DNA from: Desulfovibrio sp. G11
Lineage (GTDB): Bacteria; Desulfobacterota; Desulfovibrionia; Desulfovibrionales; Desulfovibrionaceae
DNA length: 64,000 nt
Direction of reading: 5' to 3'
Assembly: GCF_900243745.1 (NCBI RefSeq)
Contig: NZ_LT984798.1
Location: 3,318,501-3,382,500 of the forward strand
Part shown: positions 7,868 through 15,712 of the stretch, in pieces
Layout of the letters: each line of letters opens with the position of its first letter
Numbering within the stretch: position 1 is the first letter of the stretch
Notes under the pieces: generated by a model
Told to the model about the DNA's origin: nothing
The model's input: the letters and a program-made list of their open reading frames with translations, nothing else
The model's database searches: none
Made by a program: the position numbers and the translations under genes

Positions 7868-10267
7868 TTAGCGACCACGGCTGCGGCGGCGGCGGGCGGG
7901 TTTCGGTTGTTGTTCGGGTTGGTCGGGGGCGGGCTGCTGCTGGGCGGCTTGCTCGGCCTTTAAAGTCCGCGCCCATTCACTTTCGGCACGGCGGGCGGCT
8001 TTTATCGCGTTTTCGCCTAGGCGGGCCACGGCTTTGTCGCCGTCTGGGGTGTAATACGCTTCTTTTACGCGAGTCCATGCCCGCGCAACTTCTTGATCCC
8101 ACGCCTGGGGCGGGGTATCGCCATGCCGGATTTCATCATTCCATTCTCTGCCGTGGGCAATTATGCGCACGGCTTCGCCGTCACTGTAACCGATGGCGCG
8201 GAGCCTACAGGCAACGGCATAGTCAAGGTTGCGGCCGTGGACGCCGTGGTCATCGGACAGCTTAACGCTATGTACAGCATAAAGGTCTGCCCACGGGATG
8301 CTTTTATGGTTGCATTCGCTTGTGGGAATGTTCCCCTTAATTGCCACGGGGGCCTCCTGGGGCTGGGCGGGCTGCTGGTGCTGAAGCTCGCGCAGCCGGG
8401 CCACCTCCTCATTATATATATGTTGGGCGCGAGGACAGAAGCCGCCGTGGGCGGACAGGATCGTAACTTCCGGGACAGATCCGTCCGGGCGCTGGTGCTT
8501 GGGTTTGTTGTTGGCAAAACCGGGCATTCTCCATGCTTGTTCGCCGTTCCGTACAGCGGGGTCGCCGCATTCGGCGTTAATCCGCGCCGCACAAGCGTTT
8601 GCAGCTTTTTTTGCAATGATGGGGTCGGGGTCGGCTTTGATTTTCAGCACTTTTTGCCTGTTGCCGGGGCTGCTTTCCACTTCCAGCGCGGCGGCGTATT
8701 TTTCGGATTTTTCCTGTTTTTCCGGGGTGTTAATGTCGTCGATCAGTATGTAGTGGGTGTCGGTGGACAAGGGCGTAATATATGTGCCGTATCTGTCCTG
8801 GGTAGCGGTCTGGGCAACTTTGGGCATGTGCGCCCGGACTTCCTCCGGCTGCCAACCGCGAAAAGCGCCGGTTTCGGTAAGGCCTTCGGGGCCGGCTTCT
8901 TTTTTACCATGAGTAAAATCGCGTTGTCCTTTGATGCCGGCTTCGGCCCGGGCGGTCAGGCGGTAGCGTGTAGCGCCGAGGGCTGCGTGGACGATGTTGA
9001 AATTCTGAGTGTGGTTGTTCATAAGTTTTTCCTTCTCTGCCCCTGTGTTCGAGGCGGGGGGTTGTTTTTGGGTGGTAGCGGTGGGGAAAAGGCCGTGCTG
9101 TTCGCAGTAAGCGCGGGCCTGGGCGGGGGTCATTTTTTTTATTTCCGCGATCTCGACCTCCTGGGCGGCTTTAAGCTCGCGCCTGGCGGCGGCGTGTTCC
9201 TCGCGCAGGACGCTTTGGGCAGCCCATTTAGCCTGGGCGGAATGAAATTTGGCTTGGCGTAGGTTGGCTCTCTCAAGCTCCTGGCTGGTGTGCAATATGG
9301 TGCGGGCGGTTCGGTGCATGCCGAGAAGGTAAAAAAGTAGGCCAAGAATAAGGGATACAGGGTCGAGGTCGCTGCGAAGAGCAGGCGGCTTAGGCTCATA
9401 CGGGCGAGGGACGAGCTTTTCGGGGCGCTGGAAAGGTGCGCCGAAACGCTTTTCCAAGGCTGCTAAAGAAGCGGCGCGGGCGGCTTTGGAAGCTTTGATG
9501 AAGCCAGATTTGCCGAATTTAAGGACAGCTCCGCCTTTTCTTTTCTCGTATGTGCAGCCCTGAGCGGCAAGCCTGGTGTGTAAGTCTTGCCAGGATGTAG
9601 CGGCGGCGATCACGGGAGCAAGGTCACGGGCGCGGCGCTCCAGGCTTTCAACGGCGGTGCTACGCTCCGCAGCGCGGGCGGCATCCGAAAGTCCACGCTT
9701 GCGGTCTGGGCGTTGCTGGGGGCCTTGAGGCGTCATATGGAACACAGGGTTAGGCTCTTGGTTCCAGCCCTGGGCGGATTCAATTACGCATATAGCGCGG
9801 GCAGCGGCGAGATGGTCAAAGCCTTTGTTGACTTTCACAACCCGCCCGGTGGTTGGACTCACACGGTTTATAGCGAGGTGCAAGTGTGTGTTTTGTGTAT
9901 TTTGGTGTGCGCCGTAAACAATTTGATGCCCGTCTAAACCTAGTTCATGGACAAACATTTTTGCAGCAGTGTGGAGTTGTTCGGGCGTAGGGGCCTCGTG
10001 GCTTTGCCAACTTAGAACCCAGTGGTCAGTGGGGTTGCCACTTTTTGCCTGGGACGCAAGCCCCGCCATTTCCGAAATTCGGGCGTCAAGAGTTTCAAAA
10101 TTTAGGCCCAAGGAGCCGGAACAAATAACTTTTTCCGGCTCCGAGCTTAAGGTTGGGCGGTTAGTCATATGACTGCGGGCGTCCGTGATATAGCGGCACA
10201 AGTCGGCCACGTCCTGTGCTCGGGACTTTGTATACTGCGTATTTTTCGGCTGCTTCTTCGCTATCAT
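7868..10267 (-). CDS. Relaxase fused to RepB-like primase domain (MOBP type)
   Basis: A 799-residue protein. The N-terminal relaxase domain (about 1-200) contains the metal-binding triad His121, His128 and His130 in GAHQNTQNTHLHLAIN, plus upstream Tyr candidates for strand attack. This is the VirD2/TraI-like layout. A linker carries basic helices. A RepB-like primase segment follows at about residues 465-620 (YGTYITPLS, HYILIDDIN, VESSPGNRQKVLKI). The protein ends in a very basic tail. It would nick oriT, lead the strand into the recipient, and prime complementary synthesis. It lies downstream of mobC and upstream of a second primase-like gene in one leftward operon. Confidence 0.9.
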   Translation of the reverse strand: MIAKKQPKNTQYTKSRAQDVADLCRYITDARSHMTNRPTLSSEPEKVICSGSLGLNFETLDARISEMAGLASQAKSGNPTDHWVLSWQSHEAPTPEQLHTAAKMFVHELGLDGHQIVYGAHQNTQNTHLHLAINRVSPTTGRVVKVNKGFDHLAAARAICVIESAQGWNQEPNPVFHMTPQGPQQRPDRKRGLSDAARAAERSTAVESLERRARDLAPVIAAATSWQDLHTRLAAQGCTYEKRKGGAVLKFGKSGFIKASKAARAASLAALEKRFGAPFQRPEKLVPRPYEPKPPALRSDLDPVSLILGLLFYLLGMHRTARTILHTSQELERANLRQAKFHSAQAKWAAQSVLREEHAAARRELKAAQEVEIAEIKKMTPAQARAYCEQHGLFPTATTQKQPPASNTGAEKEKLMNNHTQNFNIVHAALGATRYRLTARAEAGIKGQRDFTHGKKEAGPEGLTETGAFRGWQPEEVRAHMPKVAQTATQDRYGTYITPLSTDTHYILIDDINTPEKQEKSEKYAAALEVESSPGNRQKVLKIKADPDPIIAKKAANACAARINAECGDPAVRNGEQAWRMPGFANNKPKHQRPDGSVPEVTILSAHGGFCPRAQHIYNEEVARLRELQHQQPAQPQEAPVAIKGNIPTSECNHKSIPWADLYAVHSVKLSDDHGVHGRNLDYAVACRLRAIGYSDGEAVRIIAHGREWNDEIRHGDTPPQAWDQEVARAWTRVKEAYYTPDGDKAVARLGENAIKAARRAESEWARTLKAEQAAQQQPAPDQPEQQPKPARRRRSRGR

Positions 10268-10301
10268 CGCTTCGCCCTCTATCCTTATATATGAACGCTA
10301 G

Positions 10302-10592
10302 CTAACGCGGGGCCAGACGGTCAGCGGCGTGACCAAGAGCAGACAATGCCCGCCCCGTGGCTACGGGGTCCATGCCTTCATTATATAAATGCTTACACAG
10401 TCCACCTAGGCGGCGAAGTTCATTCAGTACAGCAGCATCCGTGCTTGTCCGGATTTCGTACCCTAACGCCAAGGCGCGAACGTATTCAGAAGCCGGCAAG
10501 CCAGCGGCCTCTGCTTGATCGTGGATGAACTTTTTTTCTTCGGCGGTTAGCCGGAAAATAAAGTTCGTCTTTTTCACTTGCTTTTTCCTCAT
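10302..10592 (-). CDS. mobC: MobC/NikA-like relaxosome accessory protein
   Basis: A 96-residue protein with a ribbon-helix-helix start (KKTNFIFRLTAEEKKFIHDQAEAAGLPASEYVRALALG). A C-terminal region (LNELRRLGGLCKHLYNEG) matches mobilization proteins of the MobC/NikA/TraJ group, which bind oriT and recruit the relaxase. It sits directly upstream of the relaxase gene, 34 bp away. Oddly, the ribosome-binding position is a run of nine G residues on the coding strand, ending 2 nt before the ATG. Confidence 0.85.
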   Translation of the reverse strand: MRKKQVKKTNFIFRLTAEEKKFIHDQAEAAGLPASEYVRALALGYEIRTSTDAAVLNELRRLGGLCKHLYNEGMDPVATGRALSALGHAADRLAPR

Positions 10593-10603
10593 TTCCCCCC
10601 CCC

Positions 10604-10632
10604 AGTGCAGGGCGGATTAACCGCCCTGCACT
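10604..10632. repeat. 12-bp inverted repeat between mobC and a 54-codon ORF
   Basis: AGTGCAGGGCGG at 10604-10615 pairs perfectly with 10621-10632, with a 5-nt loop. There is no T-run in either direction, so it may be an mRNA processing or attenuation hairpin, or an oriT-related structure. Confidence 0.6.
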
Positions 10633-10643
10633 ATACTGTTTAG

Positions 10644-10808
10644 TTAGTCGCGCTTCGAAGCTCGTTCAACATCTCCTTTAAGCGCCCAAACTTTCTCTTC
10701 CAGTTCTGCGATTCGATCCACCAAATGCCAGTACCGGCGGTCAGCCTTACCGGAAGATGTGAAATTGTTCCATGCCTGTGCCACCTTGTTAATCAAACGC
10801 TTAATCAT
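10644..10808 (-). CDS. Small basic 54-residue protein upstream of mobC
   Basis: ATG at 10808, preceded by AAGGAAGG at ideal spacing; stop TAA at 10646-10644. The protein begins MIKRLINKVAQAWNNF, has a central AELEEKVWAL coiled-coil-like heptad stretch and ends SKRD. It is the first gene of the leftward mobilization operon, in the place where relaxosome accessory factors are often found. No family is recognised. The ribosome-binding site and codon pattern make a real gene likely, although it is short. Confidence 0.5.
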   Translation of the reverse strand: MIKRLINKVAQAWNNFTSSGKADRRYWHLVDRIAELEEKVWALKGDVERASKRD

Positions 10809-10990
10809 TTTAAGCCTTCCTTGCTTTGTGTTTTTGTTTTGAAACGAGCAGCGAAGCTGCGAGTTTGCCTACCCTTCCCCGGATGGGGAAGGCAGGATTG
10901 CCCGAAGGATATGCATTGCGACAGCAATGTATATACAAGGGCCATCCTGTTACTAGTGAAAGTGCATAAAAACATGTTCTTCATATGAAT

Positions 10991-11018
10991 ATAATACGAA
11001 CATACAATGAAATGTCAA
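10991..11018 (-). promoter_or_regulatory. Leftward promoter of the mob operon
   Basis: On the minus strand TTGACA, a 16-bp spacer and TATTAT. Same hexamers and spacing as the rightward tra promoter at 11442. Confidence 0.75.
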
Positions 11019-11441
11019 TGCCCGCGGTTTGCAAGGGTTTACAACCATTTTTGCAAGATGCTTGCAGCATGAATGACATAAAAAATAGCTTCGCTGATCA
11101 AAGTGTGATGCGTGACTGAAGCTAAAAAGAAAACGCTTGACAAACAAAAAAACATTTTAGCGAACACTACTTGCACATAGTACGCTAAGCGCCTGAACCA
11201 ACGTTGAAAGAATGATGACATTATATTTCACATGGTTACATAAAAAGTGAAGAAATAATGAACTAACTTTGATACACATCCGCAAAAGAATGTCAAGCTT
11301 TTTGCATTATTTTTTTTGGACGAGTGACTAACTGCTGAAAATATGGCGAAAACACTTAGAATATAGACTGCAAGAATGGTAAAGATGCTAGAATTTTTAA
11401 ATGCATCTTTTTTGCTTATAAAGTACATTTTTGCCATGCAC

Positions 11442-11469
11442 TTGACACCTTATTGCAATGTTGTATTAT
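11442..11469 (+). promoter_or_regulatory. Rightward promoter of the tra operon
   Basis: TTGACA at 11442-11447, a 16-bp spacer and TATTAT at 11464-11469, about 70 bp before the TraK-like start. Confidence 0.75.
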
Positions 11470-11541
11470 TTAAGTATGCAAAAGCTGTGAACCAACAGTG
11501 CACATAGCTTGAAGAGAAAAAGAAGGGAAAAGGAAATCGAT

Positions 11542-11913
11542 ATGACAAAACGCAGAAAGACTTATGCGAAGGAGCGCATTGAATCCGCGATTAATGCGCT
11601 TGATAACATGGCTAAAAAAGCGGCTGACTCTGACAACGTGAAAACACGGCAGGCAGTGGCTATGATGAAAAAAAGCATCAAGGCTGCTCGAAAAAATGGC
11701 GCAACGTGGCCGGAAATTATGGAAGCCTTACAAGCATCTGGCGTTGAAATTTCCGCGCGTACGGTGATGGACATGACAAACGGCAGGAAGAAAAAGGAAG
11801 CCACACAGCAAAAGAAAGCTCCTGTTCCGGCTCCGGCTGCGGAGAAAAAGGCTCCGCCGGTGGTTCCCCCAGGGCAATTTGTTATTCGCCCGGATCGCGG
11901 CGCGGACCTGTAA
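11542..11913 (+). CDS. TraK-like oriT-binding protein
   Basis: A 123-residue basic protein. The chosen ATG at 11542 follows AAGGAA; an upstream in-frame start at 11509 is poorly placed. The segment KAARKNGATWPEIMEALQASGVEISARTVMDM matches the helix-turn-helix layout of TraK-type proteins in IncP systems, which wrap oriT DNA. The tail is Pro/Lys-rich and low-complexity. It is first in a rightward operon ahead of a ParA-like TraL homologue, the same order as traK-traL-traM. Assignment rests on this order and the motif pattern. Confidence 0.6.
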   Translation: MTKRRKTYAKERIESAINALDNMAKKAADSDNVKTRQAVAMMKKSIKAARKNGATWPEIMEALQASGVEISARTVMDMTNGRKKKEATQQKKAPVPAPAAEKKAPPVVPPGQFVIRPDRGADL

Positions 11914-11954
11914 ATTTCAAACGCACAAACGCATATATATAAGGATACAACCCA

Positions 11955-12623
11955 ATGAAAAAGATACTGAGTATCAGCGGTGACAAAGGCGGCACAGGCA
12001 AAAGCGTTGTTTCTTCAGCAGTGCTTGATACCGCCCTTGCCCAGGGCAAGCAGGTGCTGCTTGTGGAAGCTGACACGAAAAACCCGGATTTGGCGAAGGC
12101 TTACGGCGAAGCTGTGGAAACCGTTGCTGTATGCCTCGACAATCGCGAAGGTTTTATCCAACTGGCAAGCCTAGCGCACAAAACCACGGCGGACGTTGTG
12201 CTGATAAACAATCCAGCCCGCAGCGGCTGGAATGAGTTTGGCAGCATTATTGCCAATAATGTCGGCGAGATGGGTGCTGAACTGACAGTGCTGTGGGTAG
12301 CTAACAGGCAGGTGGACAGCGTTGAACTGCTCGCAGATTTTCACGCAGTTTTTACGCAAACGCCCGTATTTTTTGTAAAAAATACATATTGGGGCGGCCC
12401 GGAAAAGTTTGAAATATGGGATGGCTCGAAGATCAGGAACAAAATCCATGCGGCAGGCGGCGGGGAAATTAATTTTCCTGATTGCGCGGACAGGGTCATG
12501 GCAGCGATTAGGAATGGCAGGCTGCGCTGGGATCAAGTGGGCGACTTGGATTTTGGCGAAAAGATCGAGGCGGAGCGCGTCCGGCACGAATTTCACGCAG
12601 CGTTTGCACAGATTGTTGAGTAA
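11955..12623 (+). CDS. TraL-like ParA-family ATPase
   Basis: A 222-residue protein starting MKKILSISGDKGGTGKSVVSS, a deviant Walker A of the ParA/MinD class (about residues 8-16). It is followed by VLLVEADTKNPD (switch I region) and DVVLINNPARSG in the Walker B place. The Cys-poor, compact size and the position after a TraK-like gene match TraL of IncP, a ParA-like protein of unclear function in transfer. Plasmid partition is the alternative, but no ParB or centromere-like array is nearby. Confidence 0.7.
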   Translation: MKKILSISGDKGGTGKSVVSSAVLDTALAQGKQVLLVEADTKNPDLAKAYGEAVETVAVCLDNREGFIQLASLAHKTTADVVLINNPARSGWNEFGSIIANNVGEMGAELTVLWVANRQVDSVELLADFHAVFTQTPVFFVKNTYWGGPEKFEIWDGSKIRNKIHAAGGGEINFPDCADRVMAAIRNGRLRWDQVGDLDFGEKIEAERVRHEFHAAFAQIVE

Positions 12624-12638
12624 AAGAGGGGAAATTAC

Positions 12639-13259
12639 ATGCAAGACACTGAATATATTAAAGAAATCGAAGAAAAGGACTTGCCGCCGGAGTTGCGCGG
12701 CGATTATCCGGAGCCGGGGGCTGTCCCGGCCCCGATTGCACAGGGACAGGCGGCGGCGGTTACACCACAGCGTACGCTAAACGCTGCTCCGGCCCGGCCG
12801 CTGCCTGCTGCGGACGAGCATCCAGACGCCGCGTTGAATCGCTTGGAGCGCGTGTATATGGATGTAACTGGCGAAAGCATGAGCGCGGAAACGCGGGCAA
12901 ACATGTACGCATTTATGCAGCGGTTCGGCATTCGCAGCCATGATGCAATAATGTGTCTCGTTATTGCGAATGGGCATCTCGACAACAGGATGCAAAAGCT
13001 GCCGCACCAACTGCATTTAACAGTTGAAAAAGCCGCACGAGACGTGCTTGATGGCTGCGAAAAAGCATCGGCTGACGAGGCAAAAAGGGCGGCTACAAAG
13101 CTTTTGCAGCAAGTAGCGGAAAAGATTGATGAAGCGCAGAGCGGCGGCGCATGGCGGCATTTGGGCTGGGCAACGCCGATTTTTATCATCGCATTTTTGA
13201 TTGGCAATATGTTCAATCGGTTAGCTATAACAGATTGGATCATAGAAAAGTTGTTCTAA
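12639..13259 (+). CDS. TraM-like membrane-anchored transfer protein
   Basis: A 206-residue protein. An acidic, Pro/Ala-rich N-terminus (about 1-60) leads to a helical core (about 65-165) with KLPHQLHLTVEKAARDV. One C-terminal membrane helix follows (about 178-195, ATPIFIIAFLIGNMF). It has no clear sequence signature. The position after TraK- and TraL-like genes and before the coupling protein is that of TraM, and the C-terminal anchor fits a relaxosome-membrane link. Function is inferred from position only. Confidence 0.5.
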   Translation: MQDTEYIKEIEEKDLPPELRGDYPEPGAVPAPIAQGQAAAVTPQRTLNAAPARPLPAADEHPDAALNRLERVYMDVTGESMSAETRANMYAFMQRFGIRSHDAIMCLVIANGHLDNRMQKLPHQLHLTVEKAARDVLDGCEKASADEAKRAATKLLQQVAEKIDEAQSGGAWRHLGWATPIFIIAFLIGNMFNRLAITDWIIEKLF

Positions 13260-13327
13260 TTAATAGTTGAACAACATTTAATATAAAGACAAACATCAGT
13301 CAGGGATGACTGCAAGAGGAAAAAACA

Positions 13328-14863
13328 ATGGAATATTTCAATATTGAACATTGGAAGTGGCTGTTTTCGCAGGACTTTTTTGATATTCTGTCGTTTGTTA
13401 TGAATGATGGAGTGCTGAAGGTCGTGGCTGCTACAATTCTGCTGGGGGTGGCGTGGTGTGTGTGGTATGTGGCTATACGGGAACGGCCCGTGACTACGCA
13501 CGGTAGCGCGGCGTGGGGCGGGGCTGAAGATGCGGAGAAGGCCGGGCTTGTGGCGAAGCCTGGGGACAGGGTCTTGCTCGGGAAAATCGGCGATAAATGG
13601 CTTGGGGCAGAGTATCACTCTTTAGTGTGTGCAAAAACTCGCGGCGGGAAAGGCGTTGGCGTTATCATACCGACACTACTTACATATCGTGGCAGCATTA
13701 TATGCAACGATATTAAGGGCGAAAACTACGCTATTACAGCGGCGCGGCGTGAGGCTATGGGGCAAAACGTGTATTGTGTAGACCCGTACGGGGAGATAGC
13801 GGAACGGACGCATTGTTTTAATCCGCTTGACTACATAAAAGCGGGCAGCCCTGATGCCACAACGCTAGCGCGTTCCTTAGCGCATACTATGTCGGGGACA
13901 GGGGAAGAAGACTTCTGGACGAAATCGGGGCGTAGCATGCTTGTTACGTTCATCCTGTACGTATGCGCTAAGTTTGAGGGAGGGGAAAGAAACTTGGGTA
14001 AGGTCCGGGAAATGCTTACTCAAAGTGCGGAAAAGAAAACTGCAATGCTGAAAGAAATGCAAGGCATGGATGAGTTTGACGGCAATATTGCAAAAGGCGC
14101 TAACAAAATCCTTGAAATTCAAGGAGATGGCGACGAAAAAAACGAAATGCTGCTGAGCATTTTTGCAACTGTAGACACGATGTGCGATTTTCTTGATGAT
14201 CCGAGAATTGCGCATGTACTGAGTCGTACAGATTTTCGGCTCGAAATGTTTAAATACGAGCCTTCAAGCTTATATGTGGTAGTGTCGCCCGGCAATTTGG
14301 CTGTATCTCAGATGCTTTTGCGCATGATATATAGCTATGCGCTAAACCAAAATCAGAAAAATGAGCGGCCGGTGGCGGCGCAAGAACTGGAATTGCAGAA
14401 GATGAAACATCCCCTGGTGTTTCTTATGGACGAATTTGCACAGCTAGGCAAATTTGATGCAGTCAAAAATGCTATGCCAATTGCTGCTGGCTTTGACATA
14501 CGCTTTTGCATTATAATACAGGGGCTTAGCCAGCTTACTGATCACTATAAAGATGGTGGTCAAGAGTTTTTGAACAATGCGATAAAATTGTTCATCGGGG
14601 CGGAAGACACAAAAACGGCGGAGCAAATATCTGAAATGTGTGGCGATACAACAGTTCAAACGCAGTCCAAAGATGAAAAGTCTGGGCGGATGACTAGTAG
14701 TTATACGTCCCGGCGGCTGGTGACGGTGGGCGAAGCGATGCAAGCTAAGGTTGAAAAGCCTTTTCTGCTCGCGGGCGGTATGAAGCCGTTGCGGATAGAC
14801 CGGATAACGTACTATAGCGATAAATTTTTTGCAGGGAAATACGGCAAATATAGTGCCGGATAA
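13328..14863 (+). CDS. VirD4/TraG-type coupling protein (T4CP)
   Basis: A 511-residue protein. Membrane-spanning N-terminus (helix at about residues 36-54), then the nucleotide-binding domain with Walker A AKTRGGKGVGVIIP (about 100-113), GSIICNDIKGENY just after it, and Walker B PLVFLMDEFAQLG (about 362-374). A conserved IIQGLSQL segment follows. These are hallmarks of TraG/VirD4 ATPases, which hand the relaxosome to a type IV channel. Only one membrane helix is obvious and the protein is shorter than the usual 600-700 residues. It is last in the tra operon, before a terminator. Confidence 0.9.
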   Translation: MEYFNIEHWKWLFSQDFFDILSFVMNDGVLKVVAATILLGVAWCVWYVAIRERPVTTHGSAAWGGAEDAEKAGLVAKPGDRVLLGKIGDKWLGAEYHSLVCAKTRGGKGVGVIIPTLLTYRGSIICNDIKGENYAITAARREAMGQNVYCVDPYGEIAERTHCFNPLDYIKAGSPDATTLARSLAHTMSGTGEEDFWTKSGRSMLVTFILYVCAKFEGGERNLGKVREMLTQSAEKKTAMLKEMQGMDEFDGNIAKGANKILEIQGDGDEKNEMLLSIFATVDTMCDFLDDPRIAHVLSRTDFRLEMFKYEPSSLYVVVSPGNLAVSQMLLRMIYSYALNQNQKNERPVAAQELELQKMKHPLVFLMDEFAQLGKFDAVKNAMPIAAGFDIRFCIIIQGLSQLTDHYKDGGQEFLNNAIKLFIGAEDTKTAEQISEMCGDTTVQTQSKDEKSGRMTSSYTSRRLVTVGEAMQAKVEKPFLLAGGMKPLRIDRITYYSDKFFAGKYGKYSAG

Positions 14864-14886
14864 CAGCATGAGCTTAGATTTAAGCC

Positions 14887-14917
14887 GGAAAGCCGCTTTT
14901 AAGCGGCTTTTCTTGTT
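14887..14917 (+). terminator. Terminator after the coupling-protein gene
   Basis: GAAAGCCGCTT and AAGCGGCTTTTC form a near-perfect stem with a T-rich tail. Confidence 0.85.
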
Positions 14918-15300
14918 TTGCGCGGCGTGGATGCGGATTTTTAAAAATAGAGGCTTAAAATCGAAATGAGAGCGATTTTTTGGAAGGGAGAGGCTGAAAA
15001 ATGGGGAAAAGGGAAAGACAGAGCGGTCAGTGGGGCGGGTTTTTGTTGGCGGCTTTGATGGAAAAGGCCGCCTTGCCCCACCGGCCTTACGGCCGGGGGG
15101 ACCCCTCGGCGGGGGGTGAGGGGGTGAACGCCCCAGGGGGGCGAAGAGAAAGGCAGGGCGGTCAGGGGGGGTTGGCTGGCTTGCGGCTTTAAAAAAGAAA
15201 GGTTTCCCCTGCCTTTGCCTTTTCCACCCCCTCACCCCGCGCCCAGGGACCCATATATGGCCGCTTCGGCCATATATGGGCAGGGCGCACCTTTTTTTTA
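14918..15300. other. GC-rich palindromic region without a convincing gene
   Basis: The region holds two imperfect direct copies of a GGCAGGGCGGTCAG-like block (about 15015 and 15150), a cluster of GGCC/CCGG palindromes around 15080-15140, and a long hairpin at 15239-15291. A 63-codon frame (15001-15192) has a biased composition and no family match, so I do not call it. Confidence 0.5.
15239..15299. repeat. Long palindromic hairpin followed by T-run
   Basis: A perfect 14-bp stem (15250-15263 with 15267-15280, core CATATATGGCCG) and a 3-nt loop are extended by an outer GCGCCC/GGGCGC stem. T8 follows on the plus strand. It could be a terminator or an element of the replication origin. Confidence 0.7.
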
Positions 15301-15317
15301 TCAAAGCTTTTCGTTAT

Positions 15318-15692
15318 TTCCCGTTTTTATTTTCAAAAAAAAACGGGAAACGAAAAACGGGAAAATATTATACAGTAATTTGCGCTAGTTATATGTAGTT
15401 TTCCCGTTTTCCCGTTTTTCCCGTTTTAAAACAACTAACTTATGTAGTAGTGAGAATATTCAGTATCAGAGTTATATAGAATAATCTATAAAAGGGCCAA
15501 ATACATTGAAATCAATAGCTATTTTTTAAAAAATGGGATTCACTACTCCCATACATTGACTGTTTTTGACCGGGAAAAACGGGAAAACGGGAAAAGTGGG
15601 TATATCTGTTTGTTTTCATTAGCCTTTTTTTTCCCGTTTTCCATTTCCCGTTTTTACAGCGCAAAAAAAACGGGAAATAAACTTCCCGTTTT
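15318..15692. repeat. Iteron-like array: 13 copies of CCCGTTT in both orientations
   Basis: Copies (position of the CCCG/CGGG core): 15320, 15344, 15358, 15403, 15411, 15420, 15571, 15580, 15588, 15633, 15647, 15671 and 15685. They form four clusters separated by AT-rich DNA. Each is a TTTCCCGTTTT-like unit. Directly and inversely repeated short sites in AT-rich DNA next to a helicase gene are typical of a replication origin. This is the candidate oriV of IME1. Confidence 0.7.
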
Positions 15693-15712
15693 TCTATATG
15701 CTGACCTATATT

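Larger units (their letters stand above)
10809..11541. other. Divergent intergenic region of IME1, candidate oriT (733 bp, no gene)
   Basis: This region separates the leftward mobilization operon from the rightward tra operon, as in IncP Tra1. From left to right it holds an 8-bp inverted repeat (10873-10880 with 10885-10892), a 6-bp inverted repeat CATTGC/GCAATG (10914-10929), and CATCCTGT at 10943-10950. The last matches the YATCCTGY nic consensus of MOBP plasmids. It also holds two divergent promoters and a GCAAG/CTTGC repeat at 11053-11065. The nic call rests on an 8-bp match plus position. Confidence 0.55.

Noticed and set aside
11955..12623. ParA partition protein
   Set aside because: No parB or centromere repeats; gene order traK-traL-traM makes a TraL-like role more likely, although the fold is the same.
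15001..15192. 63-codon frame in the GC-rich palindromic region
   Set aside because: Biased Gly/Arg composition caused by palindromic GC-rich DNA, no family features and no good ribosome-binding context.
15318..15692. CRISPR array
   Set aside because: Units are only about 11 bp, occur in both orientations, and spacing is irregular; no cas genes nearby. Iteron-like instead.
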